A stretch of 64,000 nucleotides of DNA from Rhyzopertha dominica (taxonomy: Eukaryota; Arthropoda; Insecta; Coleoptera; Bostrichidae), in assembly GCA_025024175.1 (NCBI GenBank), contig QCXZ01000137.1:71114680-71178679 (forward strand). Reading direction: 5' to 3'. The notes under the pieces are model-generated. The model saw nothing but the letters and a program-made list of their open reading frames with translations. It was not told where the DNA came from and made no database searches. Position 1 is the stretch's first letter. Each line of letters starts with the position of its first letter. Made by a program: the position numbers and the translations under genes. Shown in pieces: positions 13,761 to 25,866 of this stretch.

Positions 13761-14587
13761 TAATCTAAATTTCCATTCAAAGATTTTCTTTCGTATGATT
13801 TGGTACTCTATAAATGACTCAAATAAATAACACGAGATACTTAAAACTAACCTAGTGTCACTGCTGGAAGCAACGTTAGAAACAAGAGACAATTTGACAT
13901 CCTGGGCAATGCTCCATTAATTTTTGTTACAAACTGACGCCAGTAAATTATTAGTGTCATTAAGTTCCCGTGGGTGGCGGTCCACCACACCTCCCAGTAA
14001 AACCCATTCGACCGAAAACTTAAACGGCTAATTTTTCAATTACACACAAAATGTGGAACACGTGTGAATAAACATAACAATATTTCGTTCTTCGCACCCA
14101 TAGCGCACGAGACTAGCCCATGGCTTGAAAAATATCCGGACGAATTTATTATGTCCGTCGAAATCGAACCGGTGGTCAATAAATCTGCGTCGACCGTGGG
14201 CATCGCATCAAATCCCCTTGCGACTGGACGATGCAAGGAGTAAATGAAAGCAAACGCCGCTCATTCGTCCATCCCCTGAAATAACTGGACCGCGCCTGCC
14301 GTTATCTGCAGGACATGGTAATTTAAAACTCGGCAAAAATTTTTAATCCTTATGCGGCATAGCTCAGATCGAATTAATCACATCGCAATTTCAGGCGTGG
14401 CACGATTGGGATGAGGTGGGAAATTATTACTGGAGAGACGGTGGAACTCACTATTCATTAAGTAAACTTTGAAATGGAAGTTGATGCAGAAATAATGAGC
14501 GCAGATGAAGATGAATTTATGCGGTTTGTGCGAATTCTTTTGATCTTCTCATTTCGCAAACGTGCTGCTGGTCCATATGGGGGAAAT
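13761..14587. other. no recognisable feature
   Basis: Includes a moderately GC-rich patch at 14100-14320 without coding motif. It could be unique host sequence. Confidence 0.4.
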
Positions 14588-15081
14588 GTCGTTGTCTATT
14601 AATCTAATAACTGTTAGATACCTCTCTGGTCACGTATCAATTTTATTTGCTTCTAGAAAAATCCTAGCTGATCACGTTTTGTCGTTATTACCTTCAAGCC
14701 AAAAACTTGCTTTTAAATGGCTTTTTGCTATTGTACAAGTTCCGCCGAATGCATCCGGGCCATATTTTTGTCTGCTTAGAGTCAAGGGGACTTCCTTTCT
14801 CAATTTTGGAATCGTGTTATTCCGCATTTTAATTAAGGGCTATGTGACGCGTTGCGGGTAGCTCCCTCATATAAAAACGGTCCTCTGGGCTCTACTCTTC
14901 AGTCATCAGTCATTGTTCTTGAACCACGTTGCTCTGTCCGTGGGGTGTTCGATATTGTAAATCTTAGACTTCGCAATCAAAATGTAAATACGTTTAGTGT
15001 TCAATAAACCACTCTAGTTAACCAACGCCTGAGTTTTCATCCTGACAAAACCTAGTGTCGGCATACACGTACAAAATACTA
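14588..15081 (+). repeat. candidate solo LTR
   Basis: The right part has LTR-like order: a TATAAAA box at about 14870, a TCAGTCATCAGTCATTG initiator-like stretch about 30 bases on, an AATAAA signal at 15003, and then, at about 15082, TGGTGTCA, which resembles a tRNA primer-binding site. The left boundary (possibly TGTCGTTG at 14588) is a guess, no partner LTR is present, and no target duplication was found. Confidence 0.35.
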
Positions 15082-15681
15082 TCTGGTGTCACAACATAAC
15101 AAAGGCTCTTCAAGCAACCCCTCAATAACAATATCTTATAAGTTTCGGCATAAATTTAAACAAGACTTCTTCGTACATTAAATGGAATAACGAGTAACTG
15201 ATGTATTGTAATTCGTAACAATAGGCTAAAATTAAATTTAATGTTAATTTAATGTTAATTGTACATCATTCTATAATATTTAAGCCTCTGATAAGCTTCC
15301 ACTAAACAGCAGGGTTGGCATGATTAAAACAAAATGTTTAAAACAGAATGTTTTAAATTTGTTTAAAACAACGTTTCTGTTTAAAACTTTGTTTTAAACA
15401 AATGTTGAAAACATTCGTTTTAAACAGTGTTTTTTTGTTAATGTTTTAAACAGTGTTTTTTGATGACTATTGTGTGTGATTCATTAATTATTACTATTAA
15501 GCTCGTTTATCCTTCACAAATAGATAGACAAGATTATTAGCAATTACCTATCTACATAATGTCACCCCACATTTGCATTAAAAATGAATTGAATACAAAA
15601 CCAGACCCAGTTAGAAAATACGTTAATGTTTTTTCAAACTTTTTATTGATACAACAGTTTTAATTTAACTTTAACATTTTT

Positions 15682-16466
15682 TATATTTAATGAATAGGCA
15701 AAACGCTTTCAGCTATAATTAGCCATCATCAGTGCCTCATTGTGTAAAGAGAATACAAAAGAATTTATAAACCTGACATTGTCAAAATCGAAATAAGCAA
15801 TCTTGACTTCAAACACAAAAGTAGCCTGCATGCCAAAAGCACAAACATGAAATCAATGATCAAATAAAGAATTTAGAATAGGACAGCTAAAATTACAAAA
15901 ATCATTCAAAATTGTAAAATTACCGTTATCTATAATTTTGTATATTTCAAGAATTTCTAGAAAATTTAATTTTGAGGGTTTATTACAAACATGTAAAGAA
16001 TTTAAATTATTTAAAGAGGCGGTGTGTTTAAATGACAATAAATGATTTGCTAATGAAGNATTTGTATTAACTATATCAGTATTTTTCATATTGTTTCAAG
16101 TGTTAATTGCCTCTAATTAAAAAAGATCTTCCGCTTTGACCAATATAAACAGAATTACAATCGTTACAAGAAAAACTATAAACTCCCGAATGATTCAAAA
16201 CTGGAATTTTGTCTTTATTGCGAACAAAATGGTAATTTTACAATTTTGAACGATTTCTGTAATTTTAGTTGTCCTTTTCTAAATTCTTTATTTGATCATT
16301 GATTTCATGTTTGTGCTTTTGGCATGCAGGCTACTTTTTTGTTTGAAGTCCAGATTGCTTGTTTCGATTTTGACAATGTCAGGTTTATTAATTCTTTTGT
16401 ATTCTTTTTTACACAATGAGGGACTGATGATGGCTAATTATAGCTGAAAGCCTATTCATTAAATAT
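15682..16466 (-). pseudogene. PLE GIY-YIG fragment with inverted 3' end, inside the hAT element
   Basis: Arms 15682-15924 and 16231-16466 are inverted copies. The loop and left arm encode, on the minus strand, the C-terminal nuclease of a Penelope-like element: GVYSFSCNDC followed by NSVYIGQSGRSF (GIY-YIG pair, around 16130-16200), then SLANHLLSFKHTASLNNLNS and a NFLEILEIYKI segment, ending in a stop near 15853. The right arm repeats the C-terminus and 3' UTR on the plus strand. There is an in-frame stop after the YIG motif and an N at 16059. The same family forms the larger palindrome at 20233-21127. Confidence 0.8.
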
Positions 16467-16734
16467 AGTGGATTTGATAGACTTCGTGGAGATTTATTGT
16501 AAAAGTAAACATTACTTTTATATCCACTTAGAGGAAAATGGACCAGTTTACATTGTTTAAAAGTCTTAATCATAACATAACAGAAAAATTTGTATTTCTG
16601 GTCCAATACTACAAAACAATAAATAAGACGTTCATTCAACACTTACTAGATAATTATATCTTTAGTACAAAAAAAACCAGATAGTTATCAGAACCTGGGA
16701 ATATAAAAAACAATAAACAAAGAATAAAAAAATT

Positions 16735-16862
16735 ACAGCATTTTTACTTTTTTACTAGTGTAACCATATCTTTTTGCACTTCTTGCATTGAGCTCTATCA
16801 TTTTGCACCTTAATTTTGTCAAAAGTTATTCCACACTGCATCGTTCCTACTACGTCATTGTA
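16735..16862 (-). pseudogene. BED zinc-finger remnant of hAT transposase
   Basis: The minus strand reads AVWNNF and, after a frameshift, FDKIKVQNDRAQCKKCKK: the aromatic start and CxxC half of a BED finger, the N-terminal DNA-binding domain of many hAT transposases. The distal His pair and the rest of the transposase are not recognisable. Its place inside hAT termini supports the reading. Confidence 0.65.
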
Positions 16863-17337
16863 ACTGTTGAACTTTAAATTTTTAAACAGACAACGTCGGT
16901 TTCTTTTCTCTTTGTTAAAGTTGATATTGGCTAAAATCAACCCAGTAACCTTAAATTGGGGTATGTGATTGATCTAGTTTTTAAGAACAATGTTGATTCT
17001 AGTTTAAAATAGAAAAGAGTAACCGACTCATAATAACTAAAATTGTTGCGTAAACAAAAAAGACAAATGACAACTGATAATCGTAGTCATCTAGGGATTT
17101 TTAGACAACTGCTACGCTCCGCACATCCGCTCGTATTTATTTTCATTACTATGTATAGTAAATTTGCATGAGAGTTTATGTTTAAAACAGTGTTTAAAAC
17201 GTTTTAAACATGTTTTCAACTAAATTAAAAAAAACATCTTTAAAACGATTTAAACATGATTAAATTAAAAAAAAAACTGTTTGTTTTGTTTAATTTAAAA
17301 AAACATGTTTTTTGCCAACCCTGCTAAACATAACTTC

Positions 17338-18755
17338 ATTTTTTAATATCTTTATTTTCATTGATACAAATGTATAATGGAAATATTGTCATATACAAAT
17401 CTATAAATCAATATACAATCAGGTGTAAGTAGCTAAAGGGTATAAGGTTCCATGTTAATCAGGTACTTAAATATCACACATTTGAAATTTTAACTATAAA
17501 TCAGTGATTTAATATTTGAAGGCAATACATTATAACATTTAATACATACATAAATAGTGTTTTTTTTTTCATAAATAGATAGTTTGTGTTTTGGATACAT
17601 TAAGTCTTGAAAACAAGTATTATAAGTACTTGTACTTTTATAACAACTAAACTGTGATGGATTTTTCTACAGAAATACAAGACATTGATAAATGTACAAT
17701 GAATGGAATTGTCAGAATACCTAATTCTCGGAATTTATTTCTGCAATTTGAACTGATATTCATACCACACAATAAACGTATTTTCCTTTTTTGAATAATA
17801 AACACTCGTTGTATTAAACTGCTGTTCCCCAAAAAAACAATACAAAACCTGGCAACACTTTCAAGGTTTAAAAAAAATACCGTTTTTAAAATGCTCAATT
17901 CTTCATAATTCCGAATATGTCATTGAATTTAATTTTTTGCATACATATTCAATATGACAACACCAATTTAGAGATCCATTCACATACAGATCTAATTTTT
18001 TTCTATTTTCACTAAAATTAATCAAAATATCATTAATCATCGCTTCACTTGGGTAGACAGACCCAATTGGGGTTATAAACAAGACAAAAGTAGACTTTTT
18101 ATCATTTAAACTTAGCTTATTTTTATTGAAACAGCCAGAAACACTTTTCAACAACGAGCTACCTTGATCAACAATATCGTCAAACGATTCACTTTTTATG
18201 CATAAGTTACTATCATCTGCGTAATTAATTAAACATTGTGATTCATTTAAAATGACATCTTTTAGATCCTTAATATAAATAACGAATAGTAGCGGGCCAG
18301 CGATACTTCCTTGTAGTATCCCAACATAAAAGTCCTTTGAGTCAGAATATCATTGATTCATTAATACTTTTTGGGATCCACCTGAAAGATAGGTCTGAAT
18401 CCACTGCAATGGTATATGCCTTTGATTCCGTATCTGTATAATTTTTGTGCTAAAATATTGTAATCCAACGTATCATATGCTTTTGATAAATGTAAAAACA
18501 TACCCAGACATGTTTAACTGGCATCAATACTGAAATACACTTTCTGTAGAAACTCAAAAANTGCAGTTTCGACAGACCTATTCTTCATATGCCCATGTTG
18601 AGAGAAGCTAAACAAACCAAGATCTGAAAAGAATTTAGTGATCCTTTCACACATTGCTATTTCAATAATTTTTGAGAGTGTTGGCAACAGACTGATTGAC
18701 CGATAGGTTTCAAATTTTGCTGGGTCACCTTTTTTGTACAAAGGCATTTGAATTC
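17338..18755 (-). pseudogene. 5'-truncated non-LTR retrotransposon (RT domain)
   Basis: Minus-strand frames give, in order, the fingers motif PLYKKGD.AKFE.YR.ISLLP (18747-18600), GILQGSIAGPLLFVIYIKDL (about 18320-18260), the catalytic NYADDSN (about 18225-18205), a thumb segment (18154-17903) and a C-terminal segment with LIQRVFIIQKRKIRLLCG (about 17800). This is the reverse transcriptase of Jockey/CR1-like elements, used for target-primed insertion. Stops, frameshifts and an N (18561) break it. The element starts abruptly in the RT at about 18755, as 5'-truncated copies do. It ends at an AATAAAGATATTAAAAAA-like tail at about 17338, just outside the hAT target duplication. Confidence 0.85.
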
Positions 18756-20232
18756 GTAGTTTTCAAGCTATAGCCATCTAAAGTTTTAGCGCGTCCAAAA
18801 AGCCCAAAAACGCTATCCCTGTGTGGAGGCTAACATACGTCACATGCACTTTCGCTGACCACGCCCTCCATTGGAGTAAATGGCATTCCTGTGCTTTAAC
18901 ACTTTGTATAAAGATAATTTGTTACGGAAATTATTTGTGACTAAACCTATTCGACCGTCGAAGCTTAAATATTCAAGTAAACTATCGACAAATACCGATC
19001 GAGTCACACTTACTTACGTTTTGAATAAATCCAATTTAAAACATATTAGCCATAGGCCATTTTAAAATTACGGGTGATGTAAAACTAATTGCAACCTGTA
19101 TTACCGATCTACGGGGCAACGCGTTGTCAAATTTCTCTCAAATTATTTTCAATTTACTCTCATTCTCTTGTGATATTATTACTGAAAACAACGAAACAAA
19201 GCAAAAACACGCTCAGTCTGTGGCTGGAACGCTGAGATGCTGCGAGAAAAAAGAAATTTCAAACATTCAAACTTATAATGTCAGTACAGGTTACAAATAC
19301 ACCACAGGGTTGCCAAATTCGGCTTATACGCGTCGTCAATTACTGTCTGCTTTTTTATAATTAAAATGTGACACACCATTATCTCGATGTTGGGATGTGG
19401 ATACATTAAAATTTTCATCCAATAATATGTTACCAATTTATTAGCTGAATTAGAATGAATGAAGTTTACCTTTCGATAAGTACCTACTGGATAACCACAA
19501 ATTTATTTTTCAGGGCGTCGCAGAATTGTACTTTAAGTTATAAATTTGACGGGTGAGCTAAATATAAAACTTTATCAAAACATGTGTATATTTGCTTAGA
19601 TATTTCGCAACAGAGAGAAAAATGGTCACAGCAGAACACTTCTATCGGTATTTAATCAGTTTAATTTATGGCATAAAGCCATAAATTTTTAATGAAAAAT
19701 ATTTCGTAAGCATTCTTAGAGGAAATAGTTCTTACTAACATAAACATCACAGAAAATCATTTATAGGAAACTAGCTACCTATACATCGGTAAATTTGATA
19801 CTAGTGTTTTAAAACTCAAAATTCAGTTTTTAAGTAAAAAATTTTAAGCTTTACTTAAATCTAGCAGAAAGCAAATATTAAGTTAAATTTACTTAGAAAC
19901 ATACTTAATTTATTTTTTCACACGGATTGATGCTGAACAGGACTCCTTATAAAATTGTAGGTTTGATATAAATAATTTAACTAAGATATGCACTTTACTT
20001 CTAATATGAATGCTTTTACAATGAATTGTACATTGATCCTAGTGCTGCAAATACACGATTGAATAGTTTTTATCTCCTAATCCAAGTTCCCATTACACAA
20101 ACGGTTAAGTCACATAACACATAACGCGAAATATTTTTCAAAAATAAAATGATTCTACGTCATTGCCGTGTGGAAATGATATGAATTCAAATAATATAAA
20201 CTGGTCCATATTCACAAAGTGGGATATATGTG
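18756..20232. other. no recognisable feature
   Basis: Unique-looking AT-rich sequence. One CAGGGTTGCCAAA word at about 19303 resembles a hAT terminus but has no partner. Confidence 0.4.
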
Positions 20233-21127
20233 TTAATGTTGCTTCTACAAGATTAATCTTCACGAAGTCCAATAAATCCGCTTTATTAAACAAATTGGCA
20301 AAGCGCTGTCAGCTAATATAAGCCATCATCAGTTCCTAATAAACTGTACAGAAATACAGAAGAATTTATAGAAGTGACGTCAAATTCGAAATAAGCAATC
20401 TTGACTTCAAACAAAAAGGTAGCCTGCAATTTCAAAAAAAAAATAATTTTGAGGATTTGTTAGAAACATGTAAAGAATTTAAATTATTTAAAGAGGCAGT
20501 GTGTTTAAATGACAATTATTGATTTGCTAACGAAGAATTTGTATTAACTATATGAGTATTTTAATATATTTTATATTGTTTTAAATGTTCATTGTCTCTA
20601 ATTGAAAAAGATCTTACTGTTTGACCAATATAAACAGATTTACAATCGTTACAATAAAAACTATAAACTCCCGAATAATTCGAAACTGGAATTTTGTCTT
20701 TATTGGGAGTTTATAGTTTTTCTTGGAACGATTGTAATTCTGTTTGTAGTGGTCAAACAGGAAGATCTTTTTCAATTAGAGACAATGAACATTTAAAACA
20801 ATATAAAATATATAAAAATACTCATACATTTAACACAAATTCTTCGCTAGCAAATCAATAATTGTTATTTAAACACACTGCCTCTTAAAACAATTTAAAT
20901 TCTTTACATGTTTCTAACAAATCCTCAAAATAATTTTTTTTAGAAATTGCAGGCTGCCTTTTGTTTGAAGTCAAGATTGTTTATTTCGAATCTTTTTTTT
21001 CTGTATTTCTGTACAGTTTATTAGGAACTGATGATGGCTTATATTAGCTGACAGAGCTTTGCCAATTTGTTTAATAAAGCAGATTTATTGGACTTCTTGA
21101 AGATTAATCTTGTAGAAGTAACATTAA
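20233..21127. repeat. near-900-base palindrome made of two inverted PLE GIY-YIG 3' ends
   Basis: The left half (20233-20705) and right half (20706-21127) are inverted copies that meet with almost no loop near 20705. Both outer ends read TTAATGTTxCTTCTACAAG inward. The right half on the plus strand carries GIY-YIG remnants (GVYSFSWNDCNS, then SGQTGRSF in place of YIGQ), the SLANQ segment and the 3' UTR; the left half carries the same on the minus strand. The family matches 15682-16466. Internal stops make both halves non-coding. It is probably an inverted double or foldback integration of a truncated PLE. Confidence 0.85.
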
Positions 21128-23084
21128 TATGAATTCATAAAAAAATGTTGGTCTAAGTAGAGGTTTTCTTATCCAGTACCCCACAGACCGTGTCTTAAGT
21201 CAGCTCTCTTTTTATTTCGTAATAAAAAAAAACAACTTGTGGCTTTTTAATTTTAAATAGTTACCGAGATTCTCTTTAGGCATTAAAATTGGTGTCATTT
21301 CAATTGAATGTATATACGAGGTGGCTATCATAGTATATTATGTTGACTTTTTAATATATACAGTTTGTGTATATATGAATAATACTCTATCATTAAAATA
21401 TAGTATTATTGTGGCATTAGAACCATCTGTGTACCAGAGACGCAATGTGTGCATTAGAACACTGCAAGTAGTGGATCCTAACGACAGATGACAGGGAATG
21501 TCTATAATCTCCAGAGAATTCTATCAATGGAACCTTCGATAGTGTCTGGATTTTCGACGGGGGTATACATAGTTCGACGGAGAGAGCGGCAGTTTTGAAT
21601 TCCAATACCGGTTATTCAGCGAGCGAAAGGCGTAGTAAAGCAGCTGTTTTTAATGCAAGTGTGTGCAGTATAGTGATTTGGTAAATTTGTTGTGTTAAGA
21701 TAGTGGTGTTGCGAACTAATTAATAGGTACAAGTGTTTTGAAAAGAATGAAGTTATTCAGAAATCCTCAGTTTTCGAGCTTGTGAACGTAACAGTATATT
21801 CTATAACCGACTTACTATTTATTATCGCTCCGATGTCAACATTTGATTGAGTATAATAAAAATGATGTGCGGTGACGTCATAAAACAACTCATTATTTTT
21901 TATTACCTTTATAATTACATTGTAGCTAAATAAGATTGCCATACTTACCATACATTTGTTATTATTTCTTTGCTAAAGTAACAATGCAGTATGTTGCTCC
22001 CAAAATTAATCAAATGAACAGTTGCAATGCGTGAAATTTATGATGATCTTACATCTTTTTCACGTAGTCGTCGGGTTTAGAATGTGTTCAAACTTCTTTT
22101 TCCTGATTTTTAAACATTTCTCATTAAGTGTTATATTTTGTGTCATCGGAGTTTGGACTGTAGGTAAAGTGTCCAATTTTGCTGTTGCGGCGTTCACATC
22201 CTTTTTACACGGATAATTATTTAAGTATTCATGTAAAGCGCGGCCTTAATCTAGAAACCACGAACTAAATGATTAATAGCGAGTGCTAAAACCTCCTCAA
22301 CCCAACACTGAAGGGTCCTATAAAGCAAAACGGCAAATTTCTCAATCTCGTAACTCCGGAACGTGTCGTAGAATAATGTCGACCTATTCATAAAACGAAA
22401 AAGAACTGATGATTTCACTCCACCGGTGGCAGAATAGGCGAATATTCCTGCAAATTTCAATCAATCAGATTAAAGTAAAAACCTTTTGGGGCTCCGTTCT
22501 TGCATAAAATAACGGCACCGTATTATTATCGGAGCGCTAGCGTCAGACACAAAGAGCGGTGCCGGATGCATGGCGAAATGCTCTAAGCATTAATTTGAGA
22601 GTGTACGCTATGGGAAGAAATAAATGAAAACCTGCAGAACGCCGCGTGCATTTGTTAAACGAAGTTGTATTCCTGTCGTTGGCTTGTGTTAAGGATCATG
22701 CTTTACGGATCCGCTAATTAATATTACGTCTCTTTAAATTTTGCGCATGGCTTGCCACTTAGCTTGTTTACCTGCATGCTTCCGTTATTTAATTAGTATA
22801 ATAATATAAAAACGGAACCTGGAAGCAGGGCCGTTCCTGGCCTGTTGGCAAATGCATTTCGCCGCCCGTATAAATGCTCATTATACCTTAGGGTACGTAC
22901 TCTTGTATGTGACCGCCAAGGGCACGCACTTAATTTTTTATCTTGAATTTCGAGTATTTGGCGCCATCACTTGTACCACAGGGGCAGATGGCGTTATTGT
23001 AGTAGCACGTGAAGTGTTTGTCATTTATACAGTATTACAGTGCTTAAAAAGTGAAAAAATCGATATTTGTCCGCGTTGATATTA
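21128..23084. other. no recognisable feature
   Basis: Includes mildly GC-rich patches at 21410-21640 and 22220-22990 that look older and more unique than their surroundings. No open frame shows a family motif. Confidence 0.4.
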
Positions 23085-23086
23085 TA

Positions 23087-24408
23087 CAGGATGTTTCACG
23101 AATGATAATGACCCTGACGAAATTAAAAATGCAATCCAAAATACATTCTCATAGCCAATGTGGTTATTTTACTAATGGTATTATTTTAAAAATAAATTGG
23201 GATCCATGACGGATATGCGCTATGGTTCCTCTCACTGTATTTATTAAAAGTCAAAATGAATTTAAATGATGAAAAAACAGATATGATTTTGATTTATGGC
23301 GAATGCAAGAAAAATGCTTCCGCTGCTGCCCGTTTATACAGACGTTTTCCAAATAGAAGAGCTCCTGCCAATACAATTTTCAAGAGACTTGAATTAACTT
23401 TAAGGACAAACTGGCCACCACTGAAAAAGTCAAGATAAAGAACAGCAACAGGTCCTGATAATGAAATTAGAGTATTGGAAATGATTGAAAATCCTCATAT
23501 TATTCAAAGGGTAGTCTCAAGAGCAACCGGTATGAGTACACCGAATAATTAAAGGCAATCAATTTCATCCGTATCGCTTGCAATTGGTTCAGGTCTTAAA
23601 GGAGACAGATTATCTTAAAAGACTAGCTTTTTGTAACTTTTTTCGGGAACACCAAAATTTGAATGTGAGATTTTATAACAACATTTGCTTTTCAGGTGAA
23701 GCAAGATTTTCTAATAATGGTGGAGTTAACAAACATAACATGCATTATTATGCGCAAGAAAATCCACATTGGATTCGAAAAGGACATTTTCAAACTATCT
23801 ACTCGACGAATGTCTGGTGCGGAATGTTGGGGAATCAAATTGTTGGGCCTTATTTTGCTCGCGATAGTTTAAACGGCAATACTTATCTAAATTTATTAAA
23901 AAACATTTTACCGGTACTTCTCCAAAATGTAAATTTACAAGTAAGACAAGATCTATGGTTCCAACAAGATGGGGCACCTGCGCATTATTATAGAATAGTG
24001 CAAAATCATCTTGATTTGGTTTTGCCTAACCGATGGATAGGAAGAGGTTCAAGTAATCCTTGGCCACCGAGAAGCCCGGACCTTACTCTGGATTTTTTTC
24101 TGTGGGGAATGGTAAAAGAGCAAGTATACCAAACACTCCAGAAATGTTAATGCGTATTAAAAGATCGTTTTGGACACGAATTCAAGCTTGTGAAAACAGC
24201 GGAGGGCGACATTTTTTAAAAATAAAATTTGTTTTACAATACTGAATTTACTTAAAGCAGATAATTGAAGTTTATATCAAAATTTATACAGCTCTCTACG
24301 TTTTATATTTTTTAAGATGATGCACACTTATCGGTGTTACCTCTGCAAATGTATTTTGGGTTGCATTTTTAATTTCGTGAGGGTCATTATCATTTGTGAA
24401 ACATCCTG
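23087..24408 (+). mobile_element. mariner-superfamily element (DD41D-like), full length
   Basis: Ends read CAGGATGTTTCAC and its complement, flanked by TA (23085-23086 and 24409-24410). The inverted repeats extend about 60 bases with few mismatches, including ATGATAATGACCCT and ACGAAATTAAAAATGCAA words. The 1322-base element encloses one plus-strand transposase broken by frameshifts. The well-matched TIRs suggest moderate age. Confidence 0.92.
23256..24245 (+). pseudogene. mariner-superfamily transposase pseudogene
   Basis: The N-terminal piece (23256-23438) has the family helix-turn-helix: MILIYGECKKNASAAARLY then RRFPNRRAPA. After frameshifts near 23435 and 23540 the main piece (23575-24150) contains the catalytic core: NPHWIRK, NVWCGMLG, WFQQDGAPAHY (second Asp), RWIGRG and WPPRSPDLT.LDFFLWG (third Asp). 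The spacing between the last two Asp is about 40 residues, which fits the DD41D (rosa-like) group once one missing residue in SPDLTPLD is allowed for. A final frameshift moves the C-terminus to 24245. It is inactive. Confidence 0.9.
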
Positions 24409-25208
24409 TATTCATTGTATCTGAACTAAATAAATCGTGCAAATGGAACCAGCAAATAAACTGTGCATTAATTTGATTAATAAGGTGCGTATTGCCGATT
24501 TTGTTTTGTAGGTTGTGTCTGTTGTGACTATTTGAGAATGGAAATGTTGAGCTTGCACTAAAGCAAAGAGTACGCAGAGTACGCACGCATCTTAGCTTTT
24601 TAATTGCTTTTTTCCAGTCATGTGTGCTTTAATCAACATGTAACTATGAGAAAATATAAAAGAAAATCAGACTGACGACTTGACTTCACAGAAAAACTGA
24701 TGAAAGATATAAAAATAAAATGAACTGCAGATCGCAGTAAAGATCATTAGCACAAGAAATTGGTGTTCCAAAAGCAACTCTAAGAAAACGGTTGTTGAAA
24801 GGCATAGTTCCGACGTCATGGGGAAAGTTTAAGCCAATATTTACAACACAAATGAATATTGTCGTGATTTGGACAGAACCTTTTATAGCATTTCCTTAAA
24901 ATCGCTGGGTTCCCCAGTGTTTGAATAGACAGAGAGAAATCTTCTAAAACACAGTTTAATAGAGATAAGAAGGCAACTTCTAACTGCAGTTTGCTGCATG
25001 AGCGCAACAGAAAATTATGTTCTTCCGGCACTCGTGTAACGGATTAACGATTTCCACATCTTTATTAAAGACTGCATTGTTGAACCATGTTTATTACTAC
25101 TAGATAATCATTCGAGCCATATTAGCCTAGAAGCAGCTTTAATGTGTAGGTCATGTGGAATTAATCATTTCTTATGCTTACCACCTAACATTGGTTATAA
25201 GTTGCAAC

Positions 25209-25866
25209 CATGGATGTATAAAAGAGGGGATCCAGCTTTTCACATTCTAAACTGATGCCAACATGTGATCACAGTCTAAGCGTTTATTTGTAAAAAACAT
25301 TGGATCTTCCAGTTGACCAGTTGTGTACGTCCAATGACTAAGCTTCGTGTTCACGATCACACACTATTTGGACGTTTGCGTGTTTGTTTTTATTTGGTTT
25401 TATGATGTGCAAGACGCAGGGAATGATTTCCATATAATTGTTAACGGTAGCAGTGATAAGATGATCAGGCAGTGTCAAATGTGCAGAAAGATTGATAGAT
25501 GTTAACCCAATGTTTCATTTCACAGGTATGTAACACCCAAGTAGTATTTAAGGCGTGCGGTATTTAAATTGCTTATTATGCCGATATTTTACAACACTAC
25601 TACTGAAAGATGGATTGTTAACTAGTGTATAACAAAAAAAAATTGTGTTATATGTGTGCATAAATCATANTCATACAATATTTTTTTCCTATCTATTATT
25701 TTTAGGTTTCCGAAGCATGCTGAAGAATGCAAATTACGGCACGCCAATGCCGCGGCAAGAAAACAAAGTTTGTTATTGCGCTAACTTCACGCCATTTAGA
25801 TGTGGGTTTCACAACAATGCGCTTTCTGTCAATGAGATGCGGTATCCCCTCTTTTATACATCCATG
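25209..25866 (+). mobile_element. P-superfamily element, internally deleted, nested in pogo pseudogene
   Basis: A 23-base perfect TIR begins CATGGATGTATAAAAG at 25209 and is matched in inverse ending at 25866. It is bordered by identical octamers GTTGCAAC (25201-25208 and 25867-25874). An 8-bp duplication, a palindromic target and a CATG-starting TIR are all P-element traits. Removing the insert plus one octamer would rejoin the pogo frame at LQP, confirming the boundaries. The interior keeps a THAP-domain fragment but no transposase core. Confidence 0.88.
25461..25800 (+). pseudogene. THAP-domain remnant of P-type transposase with apparent intron
   Basis: An ATG at 25461 starts MIRQCQMCRK, giving the CxxC of a C2CH THAP zinc finger. 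After about 200 bases, containing a possible donor (CAG/GTATGT near 25523) and a pyrimidine-rich acceptor ending TTTTTAG at 25705, the sequence reads FRFPKHAEECKL, the FRFPKD-like THAP core, then NAAARK and a VCYCANFTP segment near 25770 in place of the usual CxxHF. THAP domains are the DNA-binding domains of P transposases. The stop in the first exon and altered zinc ligands mean it is decayed. Confidence 0.65.

Larger units (their letters stand above)
15310..17323 (-). mobile_element. hAT-type element with 8-bp target duplication
   Basis: Termini are CAGGGTTGGCA and its exact complement. Flanking octamers CTAAACAG (15302-15309) and CTAAACAT (17324-17331) match at seven of eight positions, as expected for an aged hAT duplication. 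Both subterminal zones (15320-15470 and 17180-17310) are packed with GTTTAAAAC-type motifs in both orientations, a usual hAT transposase-binding arrangement. The interior holds a BED-finger remnant (minus strand) and an inserted PLE palindrome. The transposase core is missing. Confidence 0.88.

Noticed and set aside
19300..19320. second hAT terminus (CAGGGTTGCC)
   Set aside because: No inverted partner or octamer duplication within the window.
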